Positions 12,151 to 22,889 of a DNA stretch of 64,000 nucleotides are shown here, piece by piece. This stretch comes from Thalassia testudinum (lineage: Eukaryota > Streptophyta > Magnoliopsida > Alismatales > Hydrocharitaceae), in assembly GCA_037157565.1 (NCBI GenBank), contig JAZHRO010000055.1, forward strand, positions 39,835,001-39,899,000, read 5' to 3'. Position 1 is the first letter of the stretch. Each line of letters opens with the position of its first letter. The notes beneath the pieces were generated by a model. It ran no database searches. It was not told the DNA's origin and saw only the letters and a list, made by a program, of their open reading frames with translations. Both the position numbers and the translations under genes were made by a program.

Positions 12151-13363
12151 GGTGACGATCTTTGATTTCTCTTCGCGTTTTGTAACTTACAAATCATTTA
12201 CCTCACTTTTCTCCTTTCTTATTGTAATTGCAGGTACTCATTTGAGACGAGCAAAAGCAGTAGATTGGAGTAAAGTGCTGTGGAAGGTTTTATAAGTTAT
12301 CCCCCATTCTTTCCCCCTCCATAGATTTCATTCGCCACATTGAATCTAAATTCCAATTAACCTAGGTGTTTGCATAAATCCTAGGAATAGTTTGGTTGTT
12401 TGGATTCTCACTCACATTCATTCCACCTTCATTTATATATAAAAAAAATAAAAGTAAAAAGATAATTTTGTGGGGCAATTTTCAACAAACACACAACGTA
12501 CACCCACATTCAAAGGCACTTAACCGAATTGATTTGTTTCTACTCAACCGGGTTCTGATCTGTGGAACCGGTACACATAAAGCAACACATAAAAGAGTAG
12601 AAATCATTCTAGGTTAACTATCTTTGTGTGCCTAACTTAGTGGTGCATTTGTGGCCAGTTGTTTGAGTTGTTTGGGCCGCACCACTTCAATTAAAATCAA
12701 CTCATCAAGTAGCTGCCAATTAGGTTCAACTCTTAGGGATTTACCAGGCACTCCATATTCTTTTAAGCTTTAAAGGAAAACATCTTCACCTGTGCTTGCA
12801 AAACCTGGTGTGCTAGCTAAACCTGTTTGAAAACACCTAAAGTTGAATCCTAAAAGCTACTAAGCAAGATTTGAACCTTAAAATTCACCACATCAAAAAT
12901 AATCTTGCTTAAAAACCACTGGTTGTGCACGCACACACAAATCAATCAATCATTAAGGGCACAACCCATTTAAAGGGCCCATCACATTCCAAAGCACATT
13001 CAAACCTAGCCCTAAATAAAACAGAGTAGACGTTGGCCTTAAGGATTGGACTCGCTCTTCAGAACCCAGAACGAGATTATTTTTGATTAGTCTGTTTCTA
13101 CTGTTCAATCTGATGTCTAGCTAGGGGAGTAGAGTAAAATGATCGCGGCTGGGGGGTACACTAGGAACTGGAGGCGCAAGACGAAGGAAGAACCTTCTCC
13201 CCAGTCCCTCCTTCTAACTGGTTGGATTGAACAGACGGAAGTAGATCAAATTGTTCCTTTATCTCAAGACGGGTTTTGGGAGTCTGTAGGTCTGTAGGCT
13301 AACCCATTTAAGGACAGGTTTGATTGTTTGTATTGCAAGGCACCTTTCTTCCTCCCGTGTCTC
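12151..13363 (+). other. 5' leader of element 1 (no gene)
   Basis: This is untranslated leader, homologous by eye to element 2's leader (39560-40734 read on the minus strand). Shared blocks include GATTGGAGTAAAGTGC near 12265, AATCCTAGGAATAG near 12377, TCTAGCTAGGGGAGTAG near 13113 and CTGGTTGGATTGA near 13218. Homology fades at about 13320, which is just where the two elements switch to different coding sequence. Confidence 0.7.
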
Positions 13364-14887
13364 ATGAATCCTTCCACATATTTCACGCATTCCCGCTCTT
13401 TCCCTCCTGTTGTGAATTATCCTCAACATGACGATTATCCCAACTCGTACTATAATCAACCATCAGTTAGTTGGGATAATTCGGATTGGGGATACAGTTT
13501 CGGACCTCCGTGTTTAGGGTCTAACCTTGAACACTTTGATTCTGATTTCTATCCTTCTCAGAGCTACATCAATTATAGATCGTCTTCCTTTCATGAACAG
13601 CCTAATACGATCTACAATCAAGAAGGATACACTGATCCTTACCCATCCTCTGATTTCACTGCCTTTAGGTCATCACCATCTTTTCAACAATCTGAAATGA
13701 CCTATTATCAGGAAGGGTATAACAAATCTCAATTCGTTAATTCCCCTGCATTAAGCCCAAACCCGCCCAACCTTGAACCAACTGAACCAACTCATTTGGT
13801 TCAGGTTAACCAGGTTCAAGATAAGGTTCTAGCTAACTTGAGGAACATCATTCAATCTTTAGAAGTTCAGCCAATACCTTGCATTGAGAGATTGGAGCCT
13901 TTGATTAAAATGATTGATGATTTAAACAAGTCTTTGTTGGATTGGCTCCAGGATGTTAAGGATAAGAACCCAGGTGAGTTTTTACTTGGGAAATTAGTGA
14001 AATTGAGGATGAGATTCGTGGTTGCTTTGATTCAATCATGGGATGATTCCCAGGATGAACCCTCTTTAGGAAAGCCAATGACAAAACCCGCTCAGGCACC
14101 TGTTAGGGGGGACACGTGTTACGAGGCTGACCAGATTGAATTAAAGCAATCAATTAAGGAAGATCTGATTTCTTCACCTGAGATCCCTGAGCTGGGTTAC
14201 GAGGAAATGTATGTCTCCTTGGAACAGAAAGTGACAAACGATTTTGAGACGTACATTGATACGGATCCTGATTTCTTTGATGGTGAAGATTCAAGTTGCA
14301 AAGTCTCACGCGTGTTTTCTGAACATGATTTCTGTGAGACTATTGGGGCTGAGGAATCTGATAGATCATTTGATAGCCCAATAACTGAGGAAACTGATCT
14401 TAGGGTACACATTACAGATCCAGGATTACATTTTCTCGATGAATCAATTCAATGCCCTGATTATCAGTTACACCTCGTTGACCTTATTGATAATTCTGTT
14501 TCTGAGATAATTAGACCCAAGTCAACTCTGATTTTGCCACATCATTTAGACTTGGAGATTTCAGACGGGGTGATTAACATGCAAGAGGTCTCAGAATTTA
14601 ACATTCGGAATGAGGAGGCTAGGAGCTTGGAAGTTATGATTTGGGAAGTTAATTTTGGAGGAAATAAAAGATTGAGTCGAAGGGTTCCTTTTAAGCTGAA
14701 ACCATCAAATCAGAACCCTTACGATATTTGTTTTGAGTATGTCAAACCCAACCACACATTCAACGATTATCCTTTTGAACTTCAATTCTCTGTAACCCGA
14801 CTTTTTGGTCTTGGGTTGCATCCTCATAAATCGCAGGCCCGACCCCGCTTGCATTCTGATTTTAGGTTTTGGGTAATTTTTATCTAG
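13364..14887 (+). CDS. Novel 507-aa acidic protein of non-autonomous element 1
   Basis: An uninterrupted ORF in otherwise badly decayed DNA. The frame is open from 13298, but the first ATG in it is at 13364, so I start there. Residues 1 to about 150 are Tyr/Ser/Pro/Gln/Asn-rich with repeated YNQEGY/YYQEGY motifs and look disordered. Residues about 150-230 look helical (VLANLRNIIQSLEVQPIP, LNKSLLDWLQDVKDK). The rest is strongly acidic with many Asp/Glu/Ser/Phe clusters (FETYIDTDPDFFDGEDSS). No protease, RT, RNase H, integrase, zinc-knuckle, signal-peptide or membrane motif is visible. The N-terminal YNQPSVSWDNSDWGY recalls the YNPGW motif late in Athila-like Gag, so an origin from gag is possible. 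Function unknown. Confidence 0.7.
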   Translation: MNPSTYFTHSRSFPPVVNYPQHDDYPNSYYNQPSVSWDNSDWGYSFGPPCLGSNLEHFDSDFYPSQSYINYRSSSFHEQPNTIYNQEGYTDPYPSSDFTAFRSSPSFQQSEMTYYQEGYNKSQFVNSPALSPNPPNLEPTEPTHLVQVNQVQDKVLANLRNIIQSLEVQPIPCIERLEPLIKMIDDLNKSLLDWLQDVKDKNPGEFLLGKLVKLRMRFVVALIQSWDDSQDEPSLGKPMTKPAQAPVRGDTCYEADQIELKQSIKEDLISSPEIPELGYEEMYVSLEQKVTNDFETYIDTDPDFFDGEDSSCKVSRVFSEHDFCETIGAEESDRSFDSPITEETDLRVHITDPGLHFLDESIQCPDYQLHLVDLIDNSVSEIIRPKSTLILPHHLDLEISDGVINMQEVSEFNIRNEEARSLEVMIWEVNFGGNKRLSRRVPFKLKPSNQNPYDICFEYVKPNHTFNDYPFELQFSVTRLFGLGLHPHKSQARPRLHSDFRFWVIFI

Positions 14888-16422
14888 AACCTAAGATATT
14901 CTCGATTATGGGGGATGGGTCTGCACCACAATTTGGTCCACATCTGTGGACCTCTATTGACAGGTCGGAGGATTCTTCTGTTTATTTTAATTCTGACCTG
15001 CACTTGTGAATTCTTCATTTCTTTTCTTTGTATAGTGTGCCTAACTGAAGGCACTAAACTCAGCACATATACAGTTCTTTTTCGTTTTCATCTCGGAGCG
15101 GACCTGACATTCACGCAATTCAGGTGCTTTCTATGCTTTTCCACTCGATTTCATGTCTTTTTAATACAATGAGGATATTGCATTAGATAAGCATGGGGGG
15201 GTGGATATTTATCTCTGAATTCATTCGTCAGCTCCATAGATTTGTTTTATTTTCTTTTATTAAAAAAAATCAGAATTAGGAAAGAGAATTTGGGTTTAAG
15301 AAAATTTTCAATCTTAGGAAATACTACATTAAGATCTGAACACAAAGACCCTTCAGGCCTTTGGACTTAATTAGCCTGTGTATCCACTAAAATGTGGATT
15401 TGTCTTTGAGTCCTTACCATCTTAATTCTATTATAATTAGAATAAATAAGTTTGGGTGATAAGTACACGACTTATCAACCCACCCTCTGATTTGAGGGAA
15501 TTTTGAGTCTTAAGCATCTACACACTTTCTTTGCACTGACTCGTTGTTCGACGATTTTAACGGAAATTGGGTAGCTAATGAACCTTCTAGGGTGATATGG
15601 CTGGCAAGTTATCGTGGGTAACAACCCATAGGTAGGTTGTCCAGAGCCCAGTCACTGGACCTTTCTCTTTTTGCTGCCTTTAGGTAAATCTTAGACCAGG
15701 GAAGCCACCTAATTAAAACAAAAAAGAAAAAGAAAAAAAGAATCAAAAAGAAAAGGAGAAAAGAAAGAAAAAAAAAATAAGCCACACTTCGCTGCACGAG
15801 TATGGCTAGCAAGTTGTCAGTGGTAACAGCTCATCGACCGGTTGTCCAGAACCCAGCTCAGTAAATGCACTAAAAATTCCCAAAACACTTAGGAAGAAGC
15901 GGAGAGGTAGAATAAACCGGGGAGATATACACTGGATTCACCCTTGTGTTGACCCCGTAAAAAATAAAAGTAGGGAGAAAGCTACCGGTTGTAAAGATAC
16001 ATCTTTAGGTAGAATTCTTTTTGAGGTCACCTAGAGGCGTAGAAATCCGAAGTCCGTTTTAATTGCTAGTCAACGAGTCTATCACAATCACAATAAGATG
16101 CTTAAAGCTTAGGGTTCTCATCAAATCTTGGGTGAGTTGAATGGCCGTAGAAAGCCACTCTTAAACCCTAAAATTTGAAAATCTAAAAAAATTAGAAAAG
16201 AGTAAAAAGAGAAAAAGAAATTTTTCTTTGAATAAGGCGAGGCTTGAGGTGGTCTGCATTTTGGCTGATACTCGGGCACTGTTGTGTCTTTGAAAGTTCA
16301 GTTCCTAAGTAGACAATTTCTTAATGATTGAAAATAACTCAGGTCCAAATAATCCAACCTAATTCTTTTATAAATCGCATATAGTTTTTGCTAGGGGCTA
16401 GCAAAAGATAGGCATGGGGGTA
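14888..16422 (+). other. 3' noncoding module of element 1
   Basis: No gene. Parts in order: a first polypurine-like tract GCATGGGGGGGTGG at 15191; the short inverted repeat GATAAGT/ACTTATC near 15458; a direct repeat (ATGGCTGGCAAGTT... at 15597 and ATGGCTAGCAAGTT... at 15802, each ending GTTGTCCAGA) bracketing an A/G-rich tract (15716-15780); a perfect hairpin TTTTGCTAG-GGG-CTAGCAAAA at 16386-16406; and the terminal polypurine tract GGCATGGGGGTA ending at 16422. Element 2 has the same order on the minus strand. Confidence 0.75.
16386..16406 (+). promoter_or_regulatory. Hairpin before the polypurine tract of element 1
   Basis: A 9-bp perfect stem with a GGG loop sits four bases before the tract that primes plus-strand DNA. 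Equivalent hairpins lie at 32471-32491 (element 2, minus), 46474-46495 (element 5) and, decayed, near 5001 (element A). The loop differs between copies while the stem is kept. Confidence 0.65.
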
Positions 16423-17019
16423 TGATGTAAACACATTTACACTACTTAAGATGTCTATTTATGCATGTTCTTAAGCATAGGATTGCATTTCATGATATAA
16501 ATATTACATAACATGCATCATCTTGCATTTAGAGTAGTTTGAATAAAATGGAGGTTAATTGTTTCCTTTTATGTGCTTGGATAGGGCAAACATTTTATCG
16601 GGGCCTCGGATCAAAGATCCAACCATATGGATGTGATCAGGGCGACAATTGGAGTTCAACGACTCCAAGATCGCCCTAATCAGGCATCCGTAGCATCAGA
16701 TAGTGACTAGGGAACCCTAGAAGATCAAGGGCCAGGATGGTGTAAATCCGCACTTCAGATGGCAAATCCGACCGCACGGATGAATTTAGATCGACGATCG
16801 TAGCCCAACGACACAAAAATCGAGTCAATCCGACATCCGTGGCACCATCTACAACTTCCAGAAGATGGACGGCCAAGATGGCTCCACGTGGCGCCATCTC
16901 GGCCACCCAAACGGCTGCTTACATTCTATGAAGCCCCGCACCTGCTCGCTCTCCGCCGTTGGATCTTGATCCAACGGCTGTGGTCAGCTGCGCCTAAAAG
17001 CGTCCGCTCGACCATCTGC

Positions 17020-17088
17020 GCCCCGTAGCGCAGCGGTCGAGCGCGCTTACGCGAGCGGCCGGCACGGGTTCGAGCCGCAGCAGAGGGC
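17020..17088 (+). other. tRNA-like module in the 3' LTR of element 1
   Basis: Counterpart of 10942-11010. Here the D arm is perfect: GCGC, loop AGCGGTCGA, GCGC. The B box GGGTTCGAGCC is unchanged. Confidence 0.55.
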
Positions 17089-17328
17089 TGGAAGGCGCGG
17101 GCGGGCGTTGGATCTTGATCGGACTGCCGCGCGTGCCCGATAGCATTCATGCGCGATTGAACGCGTGGCGTCACGCAGCATCGTACGCGCGGGAGGGCGC
17201 GCAGCATAGCGGGTGAAGGCGTGACTTAAGCCGTCCGATCGCTGAGGCTCAGCGGACGTGCGCAGGCGTTGCGCGCACGAGCAGGCGAGCAAGCGCGTGC
17301 GAGCCTCCCACGACGCCCACGAGGGAGG

Positions 17329-17358
17329 CTTTAGTGACGGATTTATCCGTCACTAAAG
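17329..17358. promoter_or_regulatory. 30-nt palindrome in the 3' LTR of element 1
   Basis: Same CTTTAGTGACGGAT arms as at 11278, unchanged, about 60 bp upstream of TATA. Confidence 0.7.
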
Positions 17359-17415
17359 ACCCCTCATTTATTATTTTAAAGTTCTAATGTCCATTTTGCC
17401 TCCACTCCTTGCAAC

Positions 17416-17424
17416 TATAAAAGG
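17416..17424 (+). promoter_or_regulatory. TATA box, element 1 3' LTR
   Basis: TATAAAAGG. It could drive read-out transcription into the neighbouring LTR. Confidence 0.65.
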
Positions 17425-18163
17425 AGACCCCCTCCATACGAAATTCTCATCCCTTCTCTTCTCTACCCCTCCAAAGCTCAAGAGAAGCTTGTCCCACACC
17501 CAGGATGCTTCTCGCAAGATAAAGTCCAAATTTTCGTCCCCCTTTGGAAGTGGATCCCGCGATGACGACTGCATGCTGCTCCGTTCCCGTTCTTCTGCTT
17601 CGTCCTCCTTCATCGTGCTTCGTTCTCCTTCGTCCAGGCGTCGTCCCGTTCGGCTTGTCCTCCAAGCAACCGTCGAGGAGGATTTCTCTCTCCCTATTCT
17701 TTTTACTACTTTCTAATATAGATTTACTGCTTTCTAGTGTAGTTTTGCTCGTCCTCCAAGCAATCGTCGAGGAGGACATTTCTCCCTCCATTCTTTTAAT
17801 ATTTTCTAGAGTAAATTTATCACTTTCTAGTGTAATTGTTTTATGTTTTCTAGTTGTAATGAACAAGCTCCTCAATGATAAATTCTTTGTTTATTCTACA
17901 TCTCATTTTGATTTCTATGTGTAATATTCTCTCTCTCTTCTATTTATTGTAAATAATTAGATAGTTTTAAATTGAATTACTTCGTGACAAATAAAAAGAA
18001 ACGCGTAGTTTTTAAATCAAACGTCCGCCTCCCTGTGCTCGACCCTGAATTTTAATTTCGATATAAATTTTATTTGTTGAACACGAATTCTTCGCGTTCA
18101 AGCTACGACAGGTTTTCCAAAACCAAACACGTTAGCATAGCCATTTGTACGTTCAACAATAGA

Positions 18164-18198
18164 GTATATACGTATATATAAATATATATAAAGTATAT
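18164..18198 (+). repeat. LTR_B left copy, second segment
   Basis: 35 bp of AT-rich GTATATA repeats between the end of element 1 and the next LTR. It matches the AT-dinucleotide stretch of the right-hand LTR_B copy (52500-52630). Confidence 0.4.
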
Positions 18199-20869
18199 TG
18201 ATGATAATGTCATCATTAGCCATAACTAGCTTTAATTAGTCAGAATCAATTAACAAATGCTTCTACATAATCGCCAGAGAGTCATAATTTATTACATATC
18301 CTTTCTGAGAAGAGTGCGTTAAATCAGGTTTAAATTTGCAGTTTTAACAGAAGATCATAAATGTAGAGTAACCATGGGGTTTCCCAGGGGTGAATCAAAG
18401 GTCAAATGTTCATTAATGTCTAATAAGAGAGTCTGTACAGACATAAACGGGTTTTCACGCACTTCGAGAGTCAAAATAGCACCCGAAACCCTAATTTCAG
18501 ACCCACTTAAATAACAAAGTTTATGGTCAGGATAAATTCCATCTAAACCTTCTAAAAATCATATAAAAATATTCTATAAGGTTTGGTATCCTTGATTTGA
18601 CCATTGGAACCCATTTTGACCTAAAATAGAGTCTCAGATAGGAAATTGCCCTAATTTGGGTTTCTGCATAAATTACCTAGTAAAACTTGGTTAAAACCAA
18701 AATCCGACTTCACCATCAGATTCCTTGGGTTCAAATTAGGTTTTTACCAAAATTTGGGCCAAATCAGAGATCATCTTGACCTAGTTTGCATTTTAGTCCA
18801 ATCTGACTCTCTTTCTCTTTCAATCACCCCTCAACTTTCGAAATAATTACAAGGACCCCCCTAACTTCATTGTCTTCACCAACAGGTTTCTGCTGCCATT
18901 ACCATGTGAACCCATCAAGCACTGACCTTCCATCAGGAAGATCTCCCTGATTTCACGGCCAATCCCTTCCAAAATTGGAAGGGAGGATCTTGTGACCTTT
19001 CTCTTCCATCTGAATGCAATCTCGTGCTCAGATTTGAGCCGAGATTCCCATGCGAACTCCTTAAAATCAAGAGTCCTAATCCCTAATTTCTCAACCTTTC
19101 AAGCTTGTTTCCAAGCTTGGAAGCTCGCCTAATGCCCTATAAAAGACCCTCAGGAACTGCCTCACATTCTTGGCTTGGTTTTGGACCGGATTCCACTTTC
19201 TTCTCCTCTCTCCGACCGAACTCTCCGCAAGCTCCGGTGAGCTTCTCTGTCCACCTTCTTCGCTAGCTGCCACAGACTATATTCGGCCGGTTCCTCTTCC
19301 TCAAGCTCATCTGCGTCTCACAATACCAGCAGGAGTCTCCTTCCTCCATCTTCCTCGTCGTTCTCCCTCAACATAGTTCCTTCCTTCTCTGGCGTCGGCC
19401 ATACCACAACCGATGCCGCCCTACCCCTTTCGTCCATTAGCTTAGGTTAGTTAGGTTTCGCTTTCCCTCTACTTCTTTTCCCTTTCCTTTGTCACTCAAT
19501 CCGACCGCCGATATGCCCCCCATGCCACTGTCATCTCCACATTCGACCGCACCTCCGGCGAGGCTTCCCTAATGCTCCACCACACCAAATGCCTCGCCAA
19601 CACCTCCATAACCTCCGCCTCACCTCCACGTACCAAACCCCCATCCTTACGCCTTTCACTCACTCACACGACCCACCGAACACAACCACAGCTGACCACC
19701 TTCTTCGCGTTTGCCCAACCTCCACAGACCTCCTCACGCCACGCTACCACCACTGTCACCTTCGCCAAGCCCAAGTGAAGCTCCTGAGGTATTCTAATGT
19801 GGTCGTAAGGCCGTTCTTATGATTTCAAGTGTTCGCATCCGCCGCCGCCATCATCTCCGTCAACGTTCGCCTGACTCCGGCTGCAATAACCCTTGATTTC
19901 ATCTCCAGGTGACGCAGATGGTGCTTGTGAATCCACTTGCAGCCTCAATTGAGACTCAAGGCCTCAGAAGATACGCTAATTGGAGAAGGCTTCACAGCAG
20001 TTACATGCAGAGAATTAGAGAGTGGCTTTAGTGCCACATCAGTGGATGAGGAGAGCATGAGTGCACATAGGTTGATTTTGTGATTAGCGCTTACTGTCCA
20101 GCACATAAGGGGTCGGGTCCCTCTTCACTCATGTCCGCTCACCCCTCGGCTACTCGCATGCCCAATCGCTCTGGTCCCCTCTACTCATGACCCAATAAAC
20201 CCTACACCCAGATCTAATTAGACCTGGGATTTGGGAGAGAAGAAAGAGGAGGGAATTTGTGAGAGAGTGGGGGAGGGTTTTGTTCTCTTGTGTATGTGGC
20301 TAACACTTAGTCACTGAGGGGATCGGTCGCCTGTGTTGTGAAAGAGAAGGCTCTAAAGAAGAGAAGAAGGAGAAGGCCCAAGAAGAGAGCTGAAGATTTG
20401 AAGAAGAAGAAGAAGAAGAAAAAAAGGCTTTTGAAGAGCCTTGTTCACTTAACTCATCTGGAAGGAAAACCTGTCATCTGATTGAACATTATTTGAGATA
20501 CTGCTGCATTATTTAAGTACTATGGTTAAGGTTAAATTGATTATGAGATGCATGCTCAATTAGAGGATTTAATTGGTGATTCAAATCACCACTTTTTAGA
20601 TTCTCTCCATTCTTTTTGTCTCTAGATACATTGGATTTCATTGAATAACTAATGTGGTAGGCTATTATTCATTGAATATCTATTTAAATGCTCAATTAAT
20701 TGTGCTCATTGATTCTAAATGTAATTAATGTTGTGAATTCCACATTTGCTCCCTGTGTTCGACCTCAGACTCCTTTGACTTTGAGTTTATAAATTTTATC
20801 TGTTTGAGAGCTATTTGTTGACTGTACTACAATGCATTTCCTTAAAATTCGACAAAAGCTTTATAAACA
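18199..20869 (+). repeat. Solo LTR (LTR_A family), 2671 bp, inserted in LTR_B
   Basis: It starts TGATGATAATGTCATC and ends TTTATAAACA, flanked by TATAT and TATTT, a target duplication with one change. The homologous LTR at 46512-49189 is 2678 bp, which supports both ends. It has a TATA box at 19138, a Pro/Ser-rich pyrimidine-rich leader (19190-19890) that gives spurious ORFs, and the U5 motif TGCTCCCTGTGTTCGACC near 20748. No internal region or second LTR accompanies it. Confidence 0.8.
19138..19145 (+). promoter_or_regulatory. TATA box of LTR_A (left copy)
   Basis: TATAAAAG in CCCTATAAAAGACC. The equivalent site in the right copy is at 47449-47456. Confidence 0.65.
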
Positions 20870-21364
20870 TATTTGTATATAGACCTTCCTTTTTGCCTTT
20901 TTGTATATATATGTTTTTAAGGCTTTTTTAGTGATATTTATAGACATTAATGTATATAGTTATATATGTTAGTATATATATATTCTTTTTCTACCTATAT
21001 TAAGGCATTACTTAGTTATTAGTGTACATAACTAACCTATATTAGTTCAGATTAATTTTTAATGCCTTTATACCTATTTATATGTTTAAGGCATTGTCAT
21101 TAACATTAATTCATTCATTGTTGTACATAAGTAACTTAGATTAATTCATTCTTTGATTCTTGCATTCATTATTCATTCATTTGTAAATAAACTTAACATT
21201 TTTGGAATAAAAGATAATTTTTTGATAATAGAGAGTAATGTATATTAATAATTACCTCCCAGTGAACGACTTAGAATAAACAAGTAAAACTTGTATATAA
21301 ATAAAATAACATTCGTCAAGATTGTGACATTATACTATAACGCGATAATTAACCATAATTAACA
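20870..21364 (+). repeat. LTR_B left copy, third segment (U5 end)
   Basis: Matches 52700-53250: GTATATAGACC, AAGGCATT blocks, ATTTTTGGAA near 21198, the U5 motif ACCTCCCAGTGAACGAC near 21253, and the end AATTAACA at 21364. With element 1 and the solo LTR removed, the left copy is about 4.2 kb, close to the 4.06 kb of the right copy. Confidence 0.5.
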
Positions 21365-21990
21365 AGCTCTCCAAACAGAACATCAGTTGGCCGCCCATTA
21401 GGTTTTCGTTTGAAGGGATATAAGGCAGGCCATGGGGTTTTGTTGGAGGGTATAAGTTGGATTTCTTGTGGCCCTTAGATGGTGAACCAAGGGTAGAGAT
21501 TAGGTGGCTTAAGTGGCTGGCCATAGTGGAAGATGAAGGATTAAGTGGCTAGCCATTAAGGTTATAGGTTTAAGTTGGGTGGCGTGGAGTTGAGAAGATA
21601 ACTTGGGTTGTTAAATGTCTTAAGTGGCAATTATGATGTGATTATGGTGATGTGGCACAAAGTAACTAGGTAGAGAAGTAAGCCCAAGATGGATAGGTGG
21701 ACTAATGTGAAGTGGATTTAGGTTGGGCATCTAGAGTAGGTTGGATTAGTCCAATTGAGGATGGTTGCCTGATTTAGCTCAATTCATTTTGATGTGGGGC
21801 TCCATCTGAAATATGTTCATGCAAGGAGAAACAAGTGCATATTAATGCACAATATAAAACTAAACTATAAAATGCAATAATTGAACCTAAAATGCATTAT
21901 TTACTTTATGATGCACTAATCTAATGCAATTATGCCTAAAATGCCCTCAAACCAACATAAGTTAAGCATTAATTGTCTAATTGAATATCA
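21365..21990 (-). repeat. Truncated minus-strand LTR (LTR_D) inserted in the chromovirus integrase
   Basis: On the minus strand it starts TGATATTCAATTAGAC at 21990, exactly where the integrase reading of the chromovirus stops. The left part was cut off by LTR_B. No ORF. The region has repeated AAGTGGC and GGTTGG words. Confidence 0.5.
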
Positions 21991-22647
21991 ATTCATCAAG
22001 AAGGTGATCTTCGCATGAGCCCTTCTACACTAGGGCATAGGCTCACAACAAATCTTCTAGTGTCTAAATCATGCACTCAGATTGCCCATTTGTCTGAGGG
22101 TGGTATGCTATACTAAACCTCAACTAAGTCCCTAAGGCCTACTACAACCTTCCTTGGGACTGAGAAGCAAACCTAGAATCTCTGTGTGAAATGATCTCCT
22201 TCAAGACTCCATGAAGATACACAACCTCCTGAACATAGAAGTTGGCCAGCTATGTAGGGCCATAGGTAACCCAAATTCGTAAGAATTGTGTTGCCTTCGT
22301 TAATCTGTCAACGATCACCTGATGACTCCTCTAAGTAGGCGGCAACCCAACTACCAGGTCCTTCGTGACACTCTCCCACTTCAACTTAGGCAAAAGAAGT
22401 GGCTGAAGTAGACCTACAGCCTTTGATGCTCGACCTTCACCTGTTGACAATTATACACTACTTGGCGTATTCTCTAATCTCCTTCATCCTGTGTCACCAA
22501 AATTCCTTCCTTAGGTCATGATACATTTCTTGTTCCTAGGATGTATGGTCAATCGCAGGCTGAGCCTCTGCCAATAAATCTCTATAGAGTACATCATCCT
22601 AAGGAACACACAATCTTCCACATATCCTCAGCACCCCATCCACGAAC
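21991..22647 (-). pseudogene. Chromovirus integrase fragment (segment 5 of 5)
   Basis: Minus-strand translation gives a typical Tekay/Del-like integrase, reading right to left: DGVLRICGRLCVP, the region before the HHCC finger (EMYHDLRKEFW), WESVTKDLVVGLPP, VDRLTKATQF, YVQEVVYLHGVLKEIISHRDSRFASQ and AYHPQTNGQSE. It then breaks at TLEDLL. Catalytic positions are decayed: DRDSRF has become HRDSRF, which keeps one Asp. Stops and shifts are frequent. It would have inserted the cDNA into the genome. Confidence 0.85.
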
Positions 22648-22889
22648 GTGAATGATAAATACTAGTTTATCATCATTCTTATGCCCTAAAATAGATCTAG
22701 CTCTTAGGTTTTTAACTCCGCGAATGGGTTTTTGGCTGCATTAGGCATAAATTAGGTTAGGCATGCATTGCACATTTTCTTGTCTTTTTGATGTGTTTAT
22801 TTGAGTGTTAAGGATAAACAAATAGTCAGATCCCCAAAATCCTAGCACTTAGGAAGGCAATTAGTGAAGAAGAAGCTCAAACCAGTTGA

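Larger units (their letters stand above)
10346..18158 (+). mobile_element. Element 1: complete non-autonomous LTR retrotransposon with a novel ORF
   Basis: The ends are exact: LTRs start TGATGTAAAC and end GTTCAACA, and the element is flanked by the perfect 5-bp duplication ATAGA (10341-10345 and 18159-18163). It has a perfect 18-nt tRNA-Asp primer site and a polypurine tract. Internal DNA (12130-16422) has no gag, protease, RT or integrase, only one long ORF. The LTR ends, 5' leader (to about 13320) and 3' module are homologous to those of element 2, so proteins from that family probably mobilise it. I count about 8 differences in the first 245 aligned LTR bases, so the insertion is among the younger events here. 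Confidence 0.93.
16423..18158 (+). repeat. 3' LTR of element 1, 1736 bp
   Basis: It starts TGATGTAAAC right after the polypurine tract and ends GTTCAACA before the ATAGA duplication. It carries the same parts as the 5' LTR: tRNA-like module (17020-17088), palindrome (17329-17358), TATA box (17416-17424) and U5 motif. It is shorter mainly through small deletions in the CpG-rich block and the CT-rich stretch. Confidence 0.93.

Noticed and set aside
13364..14887. Envelope-like protein in the element 1 ORF
   Set aside because: Athila relatives can have an envelope-like ORF, but no signal peptide or membrane segment is visible here and gag-pol is absent upstream.
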